Part shown: positions 34,277 to 43,630 of the stretch, piece after piece
How the letters are laid out: each line of letters starts with the position of its first letter
Position numbering within the stretch: position 1 is the stretch's first letter
Source of the DNA: an uncultured Oscillospiraceae bacterium
GTDB taxonomy: Bacteria; Bacillota; Clostridia; Oscillospirales; Acutalibacteraceae
DNA: 64,000 bases
Reading direction: 5' to 3'
NCBI GenBank assembly: GCA_900554335.1
Contig: USGT01000003.1
Span: 87,858-151,857, forward strand
Made by a program: the position numbers and the translations under genes
The notes under the pieces: model-generated
Told to the model about the DNA's origin: nothing
Databases searched by the model: none
Seen by the model: only the letters and a program-made list of their open reading frames with translations

Positions 34277-36088
34277 ATGTCAGACAGTAAATTAAGAAAC
34301 GTTGCGATTATAGCACACGTTGACCACGGCAAAACAACTTTGGTCGACCAGATGCTTAAGCAAAGCGGAACTTTTAGAACAAATGAAAGCGTTGCGGAAA
34401 GGGTTATGGATTCCGGCGACCTCGAAAGAGAAAGAGGAATCACTATTCTTTCGAAAAACACTTCGGTTTTTTACAATGATATTAAAATAAATATTGTTGA
34501 CACCCCAGGCCATGCTGATTTCGGCGGGGAAGTTGAAAGAATTTTGATGATGGTTGACGGTGTTGTTTTGCTGGTTGATGCTTTTGAAGGATGCATGCCG
34601 CAAACACGATTCGTTTTGCAAAAAGCGCTTAAATTAAATAAGAAACCAATCGTTGTTATTAATAAAATTGACAGAGAAAACGCCCGCCCTGATGAAGTTA
34701 TTGACGAAGTTATTGACCTTTTCATAGAGCTCGGCGCTGATGATGATCAGATTGATTTCCCGGTTGTTTATGCTTCCGGAAGACAAGGCTATGCGTTTTT
34801 AAATAAAGGCGATGAAGCAAAAGATTTGAGGCCTCTTTTCGAAACGATTATAAAAGAAGTTCCTGCTCCGAGCGGCGACGCTAACGGACCTTTGCAGATT
34901 CTTATTTCAAACATTGATTATGATGATTACGTTGGAAGAATTGGTGTTGGAAGGGTTGAAAGAGGAACCGTTTCAACGGGCGAAGCTGTTGTTGAGTGCA
35001 TTTCTGAAAACGAGACTAAAAACGTTAAAATAGGCAAGATTTATAAATTTGAAGGCCTTAAAAGAGTTGAGGCAGACTCAGCTTCAGCAGGCGAAATAAT
35101 TTCAGTTTCAGGTGTTCCGGAGCTTAACATTGGTGAAACTCTTTGCAGCCCGGAAAAAATTGAGCCGCTTCCGTTTGTTAAAATCGACGAGCCGACAGTA
35201 GCAATGAATTTCATGGTAAACAACAGCCCGTTTGCCGGAAGAGAAGGCAAGTTCGTTACTTCAAGGAATATTAGGGACAGGCTTTTCAAAGAAGTTGAAA
35301 CAAACGTTTCGATGAGGGTTGAAGAAACTGATTCCGCTGACACTTTCAAAGTTTCGGGCCGTGGCGAGCTTCATCTTTCGATTTTGATTGAAACCATGAG
35401 AAGAGAAGGCTATGAGTTCCAAGTTTCGAAGCCGCAAGTTATTATGAAAGAAATTGACGGCGTTCTTTGCGAGCCGATGGAAATTTTGTCGGTTGAAGTT
35501 CCTGAAAGCTACGTTGGAACAGTTATTGAAAAAATTGGAGCAAGAAAAGCCGACATGACCAATATGTCTCCTAAAGATGGCGGAATGACTTTGCTTGAAT
35601 TCAGAGTTCCTTCAAGAGGAATTATCGGTTATAGATCTGAATTTTTGACCGACACCAACGGAAAAGGCGTTATAAATCAGCTTTTCGACGGCTATGAACC
35701 TTACAAAGGAGAAATCGTTCAGCGCCACCATGGTTCGCTTGTTGCTCATGAAACAGGCGTCAGCACGGGTTATGGTCTTTTCGCAGCTCAAGACAGGGGT
35801 AAACTTTTCATTGGGCCTGGCGTTGAAGTTTATGAAGGAATGGTTGTTGGTTCGACGCCTAAAGCCGAGGACATCACGGTTAACGTTTGCAAAAAGAAAC
35901 ATGTAACTAACATGCGTGCTTCAGGTTCTGACGAAGCTTTGAAATTGACTCCTCACACGAACCTCAGCTTAGAGCAATCGATTGAATTCATTGATGATGA
36001 CGAACTTTTGGAAGTAACTCCTAAGTCGCTTAGAATCAGGAAAAGAATTCTTGACAAAACCTTGAGGCTCAGAAGTAAAGTAAAATAG
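34277..36088 (+). CDS. typA: Ribosome-associated GTPase TypA/BipA
   Basis: 603 residues, ATG after AAGGAGG. EF-G-like translational GTPase: P-loop AHVDHGKTTL, switch I RGITI, DTPGHADF, NKIDRENARP, followed by beta-barrel, EF-G III/V-like domains and the BipA-specific C-terminal domain. Acts in ribosome assembly and stress adaptation. Last gene of the der-plsY-phosphatase-typA run. Confidence 0.97.
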   Translation: MSDSKLRNVAIIAHVDHGKTTLVDQMLKQSGTFRTNESVAERVMDSGDLERERGITILSKNTSVFYNDIKINIVDTPGHADFGGEVERILMMVDGVVLLVDAFEGCMPQTRFVLQKALKLNKKPIVVINKIDRENARPDEVIDEVIDLFIELGADDDQIDFPVVYASGRQGYAFLNKGDEAKDLRPLFETIIKEVPAPSGDANGPLQILISNIDYDDYVGRIGVGRVERGTVSTGEAVVECISENETKNVKIGKIYKFEGLKRVEADSASAGEIISVSGVPELNIGETLCSPEKIEPLPFVKIDEPTVAMNFMVNNSPFAGREGKFVTSRNIRDRLFKEVETNVSMRVEETDSADTFKVSGRGELHLSILIETMRREGYEFQVSKPQVIMKEIDGVLCEPMEILSVEVPESYVGTVIEKIGARKADMTNMSPKDGGMTLLEFRVPSRGIIGYRSEFLTDTNGKGVINQLFDGYEPYKGEIVQRHHGSLVAHETGVSTGYGLFAAQDRGKLFIGPGVEVYEGMVVGSTPKAEDITVNVCKKKHVTNMRASGSDEALKLTPHTNLSLEQSIEFIDDDELLEVTPKSLRIRKRILDKTLRLRSKVK

Positions 36089-36099
36089 CAAATAAATAT

Positions 36100-36132
36100 C
36101 CACCCGCTTTAAACGGGTGGTTTTCTTTTTTT
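36100..36132. terminator. Bidirectional terminator between typA and uvrA
   Basis: A 7-bp stem CCACCCG (36100-36106) with CGGGTGG (36114-36120), then TTTTCTTTTTTT. The two genes converge on it. Confidence 0.85.
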
Positions 36133-38950
36133 ACAAAAGTTTTTTCAAAAAAATGCCTGTGTAAGATTTTTTAATTTTCGAAATTTCTTCAGGCGTGCCG
36201 GCTGCTATGATTTCGCCGCCTTTTTCGCCGCCCTCGGGGCCGATATCAATAATATAATCGCAGCTTTTAATAACATCAAGATTGTGCTCAATCACGAGAG
36301 CTGTGTTACCCATGCTTACTAGCTTTTGAATGACTTCAATTAATTTGTGAACATCTGAAGTGTGAAGGCCTGTGGTTGGTTCATCTAAAATGTAAAAAGT
36401 TTTGCCCGTCGAACGTTTTGAAAGTTCGGTTGCAAGTTTGACCCTTTGTGCTTCACCGCCTGAAAGGGTGGTTGAAGGTTGGCCGAGTTTAATGTAGCCA
36501 AGGCCTACGTCGCAAAGGCACTGAACTTTTCTTTTTATTGAAGGAATATTCTCGAAAAACGAAAGCGCTTCTTCGGCGGTCATTTCCAAAATTTCATAAA
36601 TATTTTTGCCTTTGTATTTGACTTCGAGTGTCTCGTGGTTATATCGTTTGCCTTTGCAAATTTCGCAAGGAACATATATATCCGAAAGGAAATGCATCTC
36701 AATTTTCATGATGCCTTCGCCCTGGCAAGCCTCGCATCTTCCGCCTTTAACATTAAACGAAAATCTGCCGCTTGAAAAGCCTTTTTCTTTTGCGTCGTTA
36801 GTGTTTGAAAAAAGTTTGCGAATCTCATCAAAAACGCCGGTGTAAGTTGCAGGGTTTGAGCGAGGAGTCCTGCCGATCGGCGATTGGCTTATATCAATAA
36901 CTTTGTCGAGGTTTTCTATTCCTTTCATGCTTTCGAATTTGCCCGGAATTTCTTTCGAGCGATTGAGAACTTTCGAAAGATTTTTGAAAATAATTTCGTT
37001 TACCAAACTTGATTTGCCAGAGCCTGAAACGCCCGTCACGGCGGTTAGAGTTCCCAAAGGAATTTTAACGTCAATATTTTTTAAATTGTTTTGTTTAGCG
37101 CCGAAAACCTCCAGGAATTTTCCATTTCCTTTTCTTCTTTCTTTCGGAACGGGAATTTTCTTCCGGCCGCTTAGATAATCCCCGGTTATGGATTTCTTGC
37201 AAGCTTTTATTTCGTCAACTGTTCCCGCGCAAACTATTTCTCCGCCGTGAATTCCCGAACCTGGGCCAACATCAACTATATAGTCTGCCGCATACATTGT
37301 GTCTTCATCGTGCTCAACAACAATGACCGTATTGCCAAGATTTTTCAGGCTTTTAATCGCTTCGATGAGCTTTTCGTTGTCTCTTTGGTGAAGCCCGATG
37401 CTAGGTTCATCAAGAACGTATAAAATGCCCATGAGCGCTGAACCCATTTGAGTTGCAAGCCTTATTCTTTGGCTTTCGCCGCCTGAAAGAGTCCCTGAAC
37501 TTCTAGAAAGAGTGAGGTATTCAAGCCCAACATTTTTAAGGAAGCTGAGCCTCTTTTTGATTTCTTTCAAAATCGGCATAGCGATTTTTTTGCCACTTCC
37601 TGTGAAATTGAGGTTTTCTATGAAATCAAGCGCATCGCTGATGTTTTTGTCGCAAAAATCAGAAATGTTAACGCCTGAAATAGTAACTCCCAAAGCTTCA
37701 GGCGAAAGCCTTTTCCCGTGGCAATCCGAGCAAGGAATTTCCCTCATGAAAGATCCAATTTCTTTTTTAATCCAGTCGCTGCTGCTTTCGCGGAACCTTC
37801 TTTCAAGGTTCGGGATGATTCCCTCAAATGAATTTTTGTAAGTCATTTCGCCTAGGTTTGTTTTCCTAACGAGTTTGAGCTCTTCGCCGTTAGTGCCGTA
37901 AAGCAAAATATTTTTGATTTTTTCAGGCAAGTCGCAAAAGGGAGTATCCAGCGAGAAACCATATTTTTCAGCTATGGCATCGAAATACATGTTAGCAATC
38001 GTGTTTCCTTCCATCGACCACCCTGCGGCTTTTATTGCACCTTGATGAACCGATTTAGTTTTGTCTGGAACAACAAGTTCTGGGTCAACTTTCATGAAAA
38101 TTCCAAGACCGGTGCACTTTTTGCAAGCCCCGAAAGGGCTATTAAACGAGAACATCCTCGGCGCAAGTTCTTCAATGCTTATGTTGTGGTCGGGGCAGGC
38201 GTAATTTTCAGTGAAAATAGTTTCGGTTTTATCGTTTAGATTCGAAATTAAAATCCTGCCTTCTGAAAGTTTCGAAGCCGTTTCGATTGATTCTGCAAGC
38301 CTCGAACGAATCCCTTCTTTAATTACAATCCTGTCGACGACTATTTCAATGTTGTGCTTTTTGTTCTTTTCGAGTTTAATTTCTTCCGAAAGATCCTTAA
38401 TCTCGCCGTCAATTCTTATTCTCGAAAATCCATTTTTCTTTGCACTTTCAATTTCTTTTGTGTGTTCGCCTTTTTTGCCGCTTGCCACGGGTGCCATAAC
38501 GATTATTTTCGTTTCACTGCCGAAGCTTAGGACTTTATCGGTGATTTGGTCGATAGTTTGGTGAGTTATTTCTTTATTGCAAATCGGGCAATGCGGCGTG
38601 CCAACTCTTGCGTAAAGAAGCCTTAAGTAGTCGTAAATTTCAGTTATTGTTCCCACGGTTGAACGAGGGTTTTTAGAAGTTGATTTTTGGTCAATTGAAA
38701 TTGCCGGCGAAAGCCCATCGATGCTTTCAACGTCGGGTTTGTCCATTTGGCCTAAAAACTGCCGTGCATATGAAGAAAGCGATTCCATGTATCTTCTTTG
38801 GCCTTCGGCATAAATGGTGTCAAAAGCAAGCGAAGACTTACCCGAGCCCGAAACACCCGTGAAAACTATGAATTTATCCCGGGGTATTGTCAAGCTCACG
38901 TTTTTTAAATTGTGAACTTTTGCTCCTTTGATTACTATATTTTCTTCCAT
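36131..38950 (-). CDS. uvrA: Excinuclease ABC subunit A
   Basis: 939 residues from the ATG after GTGAGG; an ATG 12 bases upstream would overlap the uvrB end. Two ABC ATPase modules, each with GVSGSGKSS Walker A and LSGGE signature; zinc motifs CPICNKE and CEACQGEG/CEICKGK; and the UvrB-interaction region between. DNA damage recognition in nucleotide excision repair. Eight bp behind uvrB. Confidence 0.98.
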   Translation of the reverse strand: MEENIVIKGAKVHNLKNVSLTIPRDKFIVFTGVSGSGKSSLAFDTIYAEGQRRYMESLSSYARQFLGQMDKPDVESIDGLSPAISIDQKSTSKNPRSTVGTITEIYDYLRLLYARVGTPHCPICNKEITHQTIDQITDKVLSFGSETKIIVMAPVASGKKGEHTKEIESAKKNGFSRIRIDGEIKDLSEEIKLEKNKKHNIEIVVDRIVIKEGIRSRLAESIETASKLSEGRILISNLNDKTETIFTENYACPDHNISIEELAPRMFSFNSPFGACKKCTGLGIFMKVDPELVVPDKTKSVHQGAIKAAGWSMEGNTIANMYFDAIAEKYGFSLDTPFCDLPEKIKNILLYGTNGEELKLVRKTNLGEMTYKNSFEGIIPNLERRFRESSSDWIKKEIGSFMREIPCSDCHGKRLSPEALGVTISGVNISDFCDKNISDALDFIENLNFTGSGKKIAMPILKEIKKRLSFLKNVGLEYLTLSRSSGTLSGGESQRIRLATQMGSALMGILYVLDEPSIGLHQRDNEKLIEAIKSLKNLGNTVIVVEHDEDTMYAADYIVDVGPGSGIHGGEIVCAGTVDEIKACKKSITGDYLSGRKKIPVPKERRKGNGKFLEVFGAKQNNLKNIDVKIPLGTLTAVTGVSGSGKSSLVNEIIFKNLSKVLNRSKEIPGKFESMKGIENLDKVIDISQSPIGRTPRSNPATYTGVFDEIRKLFSNTNDAKEKGFSSGRFSFNVKGGRCEACQGEGIMKIEMHFLSDIYVPCEICKGKRYNHETLEVKYKGKNIYEILEMTAEEALSFFENIPSIKRKVQCLCDVGLGYIKLGQPSTTLSGGEAQRVKLATELSKRSTGKTFYILDEPTTGLHTSDVHKLIEVIQKLVSMGNTALVIEHNLDVIKSCDYIIDIGPEGGEKGGEIIAAGTPEEISKIKKSYTGIFLKKLL

Positions 38951-38958
38951 TTTAAACC

Positions 38959-40902
38959 TCACTTTTCAAGCTTTTTTATTTCGTCTCTTAAAAACGCTGC
39001 GTGCTCAAATTGCTGGAGTTTTGCCGCTTGTTTCATTTCTTTTGTTAGCTTTAAAATTAGTGCTTCTTTTTCTTTTTTGCTAAGGTCAGGCGCGGCTATT
39101 TCCGAGACTTTGTCGGAGATTTCTATTATTTCCGAAACGCCTTTTTTGATGGTTTTTGGCGTTATATTATGCTTGATGTTATATTCATTTTGGATTTTTC
39201 TTCTTCTTTCGGTTTCTCTTATTGCAAATTCCATCGAAGGCGTCACTTCGTCGGCATACATCGTAACTTTGCCATTTGCGTTTCTTGCGGCTCTTCCAAT
39301 CGTTTGAATCAGCGAGCGCTCAGAGCGCAGGAAGCCTTGTTTGTCGGCGTCTAAAATTGCAACGAATGAAACCTCAGGAATATCAAGCCCTTCACGCAGC
39401 AAATTTATCCCAACGATAACGTCAATAACGCCGGTTCTTAAGTCTTTTACTATTTTCATTCTTTCGATTGTGTCAACGTCGCTGTGAATATATGTTACTT
39501 TTATGCCCACTTCTTTTAGGTATTCAGTCAGGCTTTCAGCCATTTTTTTGGTAAGAGTTGTTACTAAAGTTTTTTCGCCTTTTTTCGCTCTTTCGTTTAT
39601 TTCTCTTACTAAATCGTCAACTTGCCCTTCGGTGGGTTTCACCGTTATTTCAGGGTCTAAAAGACCTGTTGGGCGCAAAATTTGTTCGGCGATATTCTGG
39701 CTTTTTTCAAGCTCGAAATCTCCCGGAGTTGCACTAACGAATACAACTTGATTTATTTTCGAATAAAATTCATCAAAGTTCATTGGCCGGTTGTCGTAAG
39801 CCGAGGGAAGCCTAAAGCCATTTTCGATTAAATTTTCTTTTCGCGCTCTGTCTCCTGCGTACATCGCTCTCACTTGCGGCAGTGTAACGTGCGATTCATC
39901 AATGAACATCAAAAAATCTTTCGGGAAATAATCAAAAAGAGTAAACGGCGTGCTGCCGGGTTTCCTGCCGGAAATAACCGCGGAATAATTTTCGATTCCT
40001 TTGCAAAAACCTATTTCTTCAAGCATTTCGGTGTCGTAATTCACCCTCTGCTCGATTCTTTGAGCTTCGATGAATTTGCCTTTTTCTTTGAAGTATTTAA
40101 TTCTTTCGGCGGCCTCAGCTTTGATTTTTTCGATGGCAATTTCGAGCTTTTCTTTTGGAATAACGTAGTGCGAAGCGGGGTAAATCGCGCAGTGCTTCAA
40201 AACCGCTGTGGTTTCGCCAGTGACGGGGTTTACTTCGGCGATTCTGTCAATTTCATCCCCAAAGAATTCAATTTTCACAAGAGAGCTTGAAGCGGAAGGG
40301 AAGACTTCGATGGTGTCGCCTCTAACACGGAATTTATTTCTTCCAACGGCAATGTCATTGCGCTCGTATTGAAGATTGATGAGCTTTTTGATTATCTCTT
40401 CTCGGCTTTTTTCCATGCCGGGCCTTAGCGAAATAACCATGTTTTTGTAGTCAATTGGGTCGCCTAAACTGTAAATGCACGAAACGCTCGCAACGATTAT
40501 AACGTCATTTCTTTCAGAAAGAGCCGAAGTTGCCGAGTGCCTTAATTTATCGATTTCATCATTGATGGCGGAGTCTTTTTCTATGTAGGTGTCCGTCGCA
40601 GCAATGTATGATTCTGGCTGATAATAATCGTAGTAAGAAACGAAATATTCAACGGCATTTTTCGGGAAAAACGAGCGAAACTCCGTGCAAAGTTGCGCCG
40701 CTAAAGTTTTGTTGTGCGCTAAAATCAAAGTCGGTTTTTGCACTTTTTCTATTATATTTGCCATGGTGAAGGTTTTGCCCGAGCCTGTTACTCCTAAAAG
40801 TGTTTGCTCTTTAAGGCCTTTTAATATTCCGTTTGAGATTGAATCTATCGCTTGAGGCTGGTCGCCGCAAGGCTTAAATTTTGAATTTATTTCGAATTTC
40901 AT
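38959..40902 (-). CDS. uvrB: Excinuclease ABC subunit B
   Basis: 647 residues from the ATG after AAAGGAGG; the frame is open 20 codons further up without a site. Helicase-like motifs: LLGVTGSGKT, beta-hairpin region FVSYYDYYQPESYI, DESHVTLPQ, RDLRTG, IGRAARN, and the C-terminal UVR domain (KEMKQAAKLQQFEHAAFLRD) that binds UvrC. Damage verification in excision repair. uvrB-uvrA order; no uvrC here. No clear SOS box was seen upstream. Confidence 0.98.
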   Translation of the reverse strand: MKFEINSKFKPCGDQPQAIDSISNGILKGLKEQTLLGVTGSGKTFTMANIIEKVQKPTLILAHNKTLAAQLCTEFRSFFPKNAVEYFVSYYDYYQPESYIAATDTYIEKDSAINDEIDKLRHSATSALSERNDVIIVASVSCIYSLGDPIDYKNMVISLRPGMEKSREEIIKKLINLQYERNDIAVGRNKFRVRGDTIEVFPSASSSLVKIEFFGDEIDRIAEVNPVTGETTAVLKHCAIYPASHYVIPKEKLEIAIEKIKAEAAERIKYFKEKGKFIEAQRIEQRVNYDTEMLEEIGFCKGIENYSAVISGRKPGSTPFTLFDYFPKDFLMFIDESHVTLPQVRAMYAGDRARKENLIENGFRLPSAYDNRPMNFDEFYSKINQVVFVSATPGDFELEKSQNIAEQILRPTGLLDPEITVKPTEGQVDDLVREINERAKKGEKTLVTTLTKKMAESLTEYLKEVGIKVTYIHSDVDTIERMKIVKDLRTGVIDVIVGINLLREGLDIPEVSFVAILDADKQGFLRSERSLIQTIGRAARNANGKVTMYADEVTPSMEFAIRETERRRKIQNEYNIKHNITPKTIKKGVSEIIEISDKVSEIAAPDLSKKEKEALILKLTKEMKQAAKLQQFEHAAFLRDEIKKLEK

Positions 40903-40993
40903 TTTTTCCTCCTTTTTCGTTTTTTGTTTATAGTATACCACGATAGAAGGAGTTTGAACCAAAATGATTTAAAAATACCTTGCTGTTTTGTGT

Positions 40994-40999
40994 TATAAT
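40994..40999 (+). promoter_or_regulatory. Extended -10 promoter of the ABC-tcdA-recJ-rel run
   Basis: TATAAT at 40994-40999 preceded by TG one base upstream (extended -10). No good -35 is visible. The first start codon is 35 bases downstream. Confidence 0.45.
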
Positions 41000-41033
41000 G
41001 ATTTTAATCCGGAATTTGAAAGGCGGCTTTTGC

Positions 41034-41768
41034 ATGATTAAAGTTTTTGATTTATCGAAAAATTTTGGACAGTTTAATGCTCTTAAAAATATAAATTTAG
41101 AAGTAAATAATGGCGAAATTCTTGGCCTTTTGGGCGAAAATGGTGCAGGTAAATCCACCTTTTTAAGAATTTTAAGCACTATGCTAAAGCCAAGCTCGGG
41201 CAGCGCTGAGGTGTGCGGGTTTGACGTTCTTTCAAAGCCGGAAAAAGTAAGGCAAAGCGTTGGGATCCTCTTCGGCAGTGAAACGGGCCTTTACGAGAGA
41301 ATGACGCCGAAAGAAAATATTGAATTTTTTGGCAGGCTTAGCAGAATTGAAGAAAATAATTTAAAAGAAAGAGCGGAGTTTTTGGCTGAAAAATTTGGTT
41401 TTAAAGATTACCAAAATAAACTCGTGGGCAAGCTTTCAAAAGGCATGAAGCAGAAAGTAGCGGTAGCCAGGGCAGTTATTCACGACCCTTCTGTGATTCT
41501 TCTTGACGAGCCTGATGCCGGGCTTGATTTTAAAGCTTCAAGAATTATTTTTAATTTCATGCAGCAGTGCAAAAGCGAAGGCAAAAGCATAATTTATTCC
41601 AGCCACAGCCTTGAAAATATCAAAAATTATTCAGATAAAATAGCCGTTATTCGCCGCGGCGAGATCATTAAAACTTTTAGCGTGAGCGATTTTAGAGAAA
41701 AACACACTGAAAGAGAAATAAACGAAATTATTTTAAATTGGGTTTGCGAGGAGGACGAAAATGATTAA
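41034..41768 (+). CDS. ABC transporter ATP-binding protein (NatA-like)
   Basis: 244 residues from the ATG after AAGGCGG; upstream in-frame Met codons lack sites. Walker A GENGAGKST, signature LSKGMKQK, Walker B ILLDEPDAGLD, switch His in SSHSLEN. This subtype (short C-terminus, LSKGM) belongs to ABC-2 exporters such as Na+ efflux NatAB. Overlaps its permease gene by 8 bp. Substrate unproven: sodium, drug or lantibiotic export are all possible. Confidence 0.9.
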   Translation: MIKVFDLSKNFGQFNALKNINLEVNNGEILGLLGENGAGKSTFLRILSTMLKPSSGSAEVCGFDVLSKPEKVRQSVGILFGSETGLYERMTPKENIEFFGRLSRIEENNLKERAEFLAEKFGFKDYQNKLVGKLSKGMKQKVAVARAVIHDPSVILLDEPDAGLDFKASRIIFNFMQQCKSEGKSIIYSSHSLENIKNYSDKIAVIRRGEIIKTFSVSDFREKHTEREINEIILNWVCEEDEND

Positions 41769-42897
41769 AAAATCCATCACAGTTTTTTCAAAAGAAATAA
41801 AATGTTTATTCCGCGACAGAAAAAGTTTTTTCGCAAGCTTGATTTTGCCAGCACTACTTATTTTTTTCGTGCTTTTGCTCGTAAATGCCTCCTTGGGGAC
41901 AAAAATCGGGGGTAAACCGGCTGTTAGCGTAAGCTACAAAGAAAATGCGTTTTGTGAATTTTTAATTAAGAAAGATGTTTTTGAAATTAAAACCGTTGCC
42001 GAGCCTTACGAAGCGCTTAAAAGCGGCGAAATTTCGGGGTATATATTAATAGATAAAAACGCAGACGAGAAAATTTTAAATGGCGAGAATTTTAGCATTG
42101 ATGTTGATTACATGGTTTCTTCAAGCGATTCAAAAGAGATTCTGAGCCTGGTTTCAAGCTGTGAAAGCGAGTTTAAAAGCCTTGTTTCTGCGCAAAAATT
42201 TGGCGATGCTAAAGAAATTTATGAATTCATAAATAAAAGCGCCCCTAAAGCTGAAAAAGCAGGCTTAAACAAAGCTTACACGAACTATTTATTGCCGGTT
42301 ATTTCAGCGCTTTACGCTTGCGTGGCAATGACTTCTGCGGCGGCGGAACTGAGCGCGGGCGAAAAAGAAAGAGGAACCTGGGAGCCGCTTTTGGCAACGG
42401 GAGTGAGCAGAAAATGCCTTGTTTTGGGCAAGGTTTTGGCAGTTTCTTTGATGGCTTTTTTGAGCTCTTTATCAAGCATTTTTGGCTTTTTTGCTTATGT
42501 TTTTTTAGCGCTTGGCAGAGTGAATTTTTCGCCGGCAAGTATTTTTGAGTTCTTGCTAATTTTGGCTTTGTTTGAAGTTTTTGCATCTTCGGTTTACTTT
42601 GCTTTTGGCGTTATTTCGAAATCTTCAAAAGAAGCTCAGCTTTATGCGTTGCCTGTTTCTGCGGTTTTTACCGCTCATATGTTCTTTTTGAATTTCATAA
42701 ACGTGCAAAACATCAGTTTTAAAGAGCTTTGCATTCCGGGGTTTAATGTTGTTTGCGTTGTTTGCGAGATTTTTAGTATGAATTTTAATTTAATTCATTT
42801 TTTAGCGGTTTGCGCATGGATGATTCTTTACTTTTTTGTTATTTTGAAAATTACCGAAAAACTTCTTTCGAAAGAAAGCGTTATTTTTAGAATTTAA
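41761..42897 (+). CDS. ABC-2 type permease (NatB-like)
   Basis: 378 residues. One N-terminal membrane helix (~20-45), a large extracytoplasmic domain (~50-175), then five to six helices (~180-370). The segment GEKERGTWEPLLATGVSR between the first helices of the second block is the coupling-helix motif of NatB-type permeases. Works with the ATPase encoded immediately upstream in the cytoplasmic membrane. Confidence 0.88.
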   Translation: MIKKSITVFSKEIKCLFRDRKSFFASLILPALLIFFVLLLVNASLGTKIGGKPAVSVSYKENAFCEFLIKKDVFEIKTVAEPYEALKSGEISGYILIDKNADEKILNGENFSIDVDYMVSSSDSKEILSLVSSCESEFKSLVSAQKFGDAKEIYEFINKSAPKAEKAGLNKAYTNYLLPVISALYACVAMTSAAAELSAGEKERGTWEPLLATGVSRKCLVLGKVLAVSLMAFLSSLSSIFGFFAYVFLALGRVNFSPASIFEFLLILALFEVFASSVYFAFGVISKSSKEAQLYALPVSAVFTAHMFFLNFINVQNISFKELCIPGFNVVCVVCEIFSMNFNLIHFLAVCAWMILYFFVILKITEKLLSKESVIFRI

Positions 42898-42916
42898 TTT
42901 TTTTGGAGGAACACAA

Positions 42917-43615
42917 ATGAACGATATTTTTTTAAGGACGAGACTTTTAATAGGCCAAGAGGCAATAAACAAGCTTAAAAGCAGCAAGGTAGCGGTTTTT
43001 GGGGTTGGAGGGGTTGGTTCGTTTGTCACTGAAGCATTGGCGAGAGCTTCAGTTGGTAAGATTGACATTTTTGACGGCGATGTGGTTGATGCAACCAACA
43101 TTAACAGGCAGCTGATAGCCCTTCACAGCACGATTGGAATGAGCAAAGTTGAGGTTATGAAAAAAAGGCTTCTTGACATAAACCCGGAAATCGTTGTTAA
43201 TGCTCATCACGTTGTTTTTAACGCTTCAAATGCAAGTGAATTTAGCTTTGAAGATTACGATTACATAGTTGACGCTATTGATATGGTTTCTTCCAAGCTT
43301 TTAATTATTTCAAAAGCTAAGGCTCTTGGCAAAAATGTTATAAGCTCGATGGGAATGGGCAATAAAATTAACCCTTCAATGATTGAAATAACAGATATTT
43401 TTTCAACTCAAAATTGCCCGCTTGCCAGAGTGATGCGCCGGGAACTTAAAGCGAGAAAAATAAGTTCGCTTAAGGTGGCTTATTCAAAAGAAATGCCGCT
43501 TTACAAGCCGGAAAATAAAGTTAATTCGAGCATTTCGTTTGTTCCTTCGGTTGGTGGGCTGATGATTGCAAGCGAGGTTGTTAGAGACCTTATAAAAGAT
43601 TATTTAAAAAATTAA
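42917..43615 (+). CDS. tcdA: tRNA threonylcarbamoyladenosine dehydratase
   Basis: 232 residues, ATG after TTGGAGG. ThiF/E1-like fold: GVGGVGS nucleotide loop, NINRQ Arg finger, and the TcdA-specific SMGMGNKINPS. Cyclises t6A37 to ct6A in ANN-decoding tRNAs using ATP. C-terminal SFVPSVGGLMIAS also matches the family. 15 bp before recJ. Confidence 0.93.
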   Translation: MNDIFLRTRLLIGQEAINKLKSSKVAVFGVGGVGSFVTEALARASVGKIDIFDGDVVDATNINRQLIALHSTIGMSKVEVMKKRLLDINPEIVVNAHHVVFNASNASEFSFEDYDYIVDAIDMVSSKLLIISKAKALGKNVISSMGMGNKINPSMIEITDIFSTQNCPLARVMRRELKARKISSLKVAYSKEMPLYKPENKVNSSISFVPSVGGLMIASEVVRDLIKDYLKN

Positions 43616-43630
43616 AAGGCAGGAATTTTT

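Noticed and set aside
40903..41033. SOS (LexA) box before uvrB
   Set aside because: No convincing GAAC-N4-GTTC match; only scattered half-sites.
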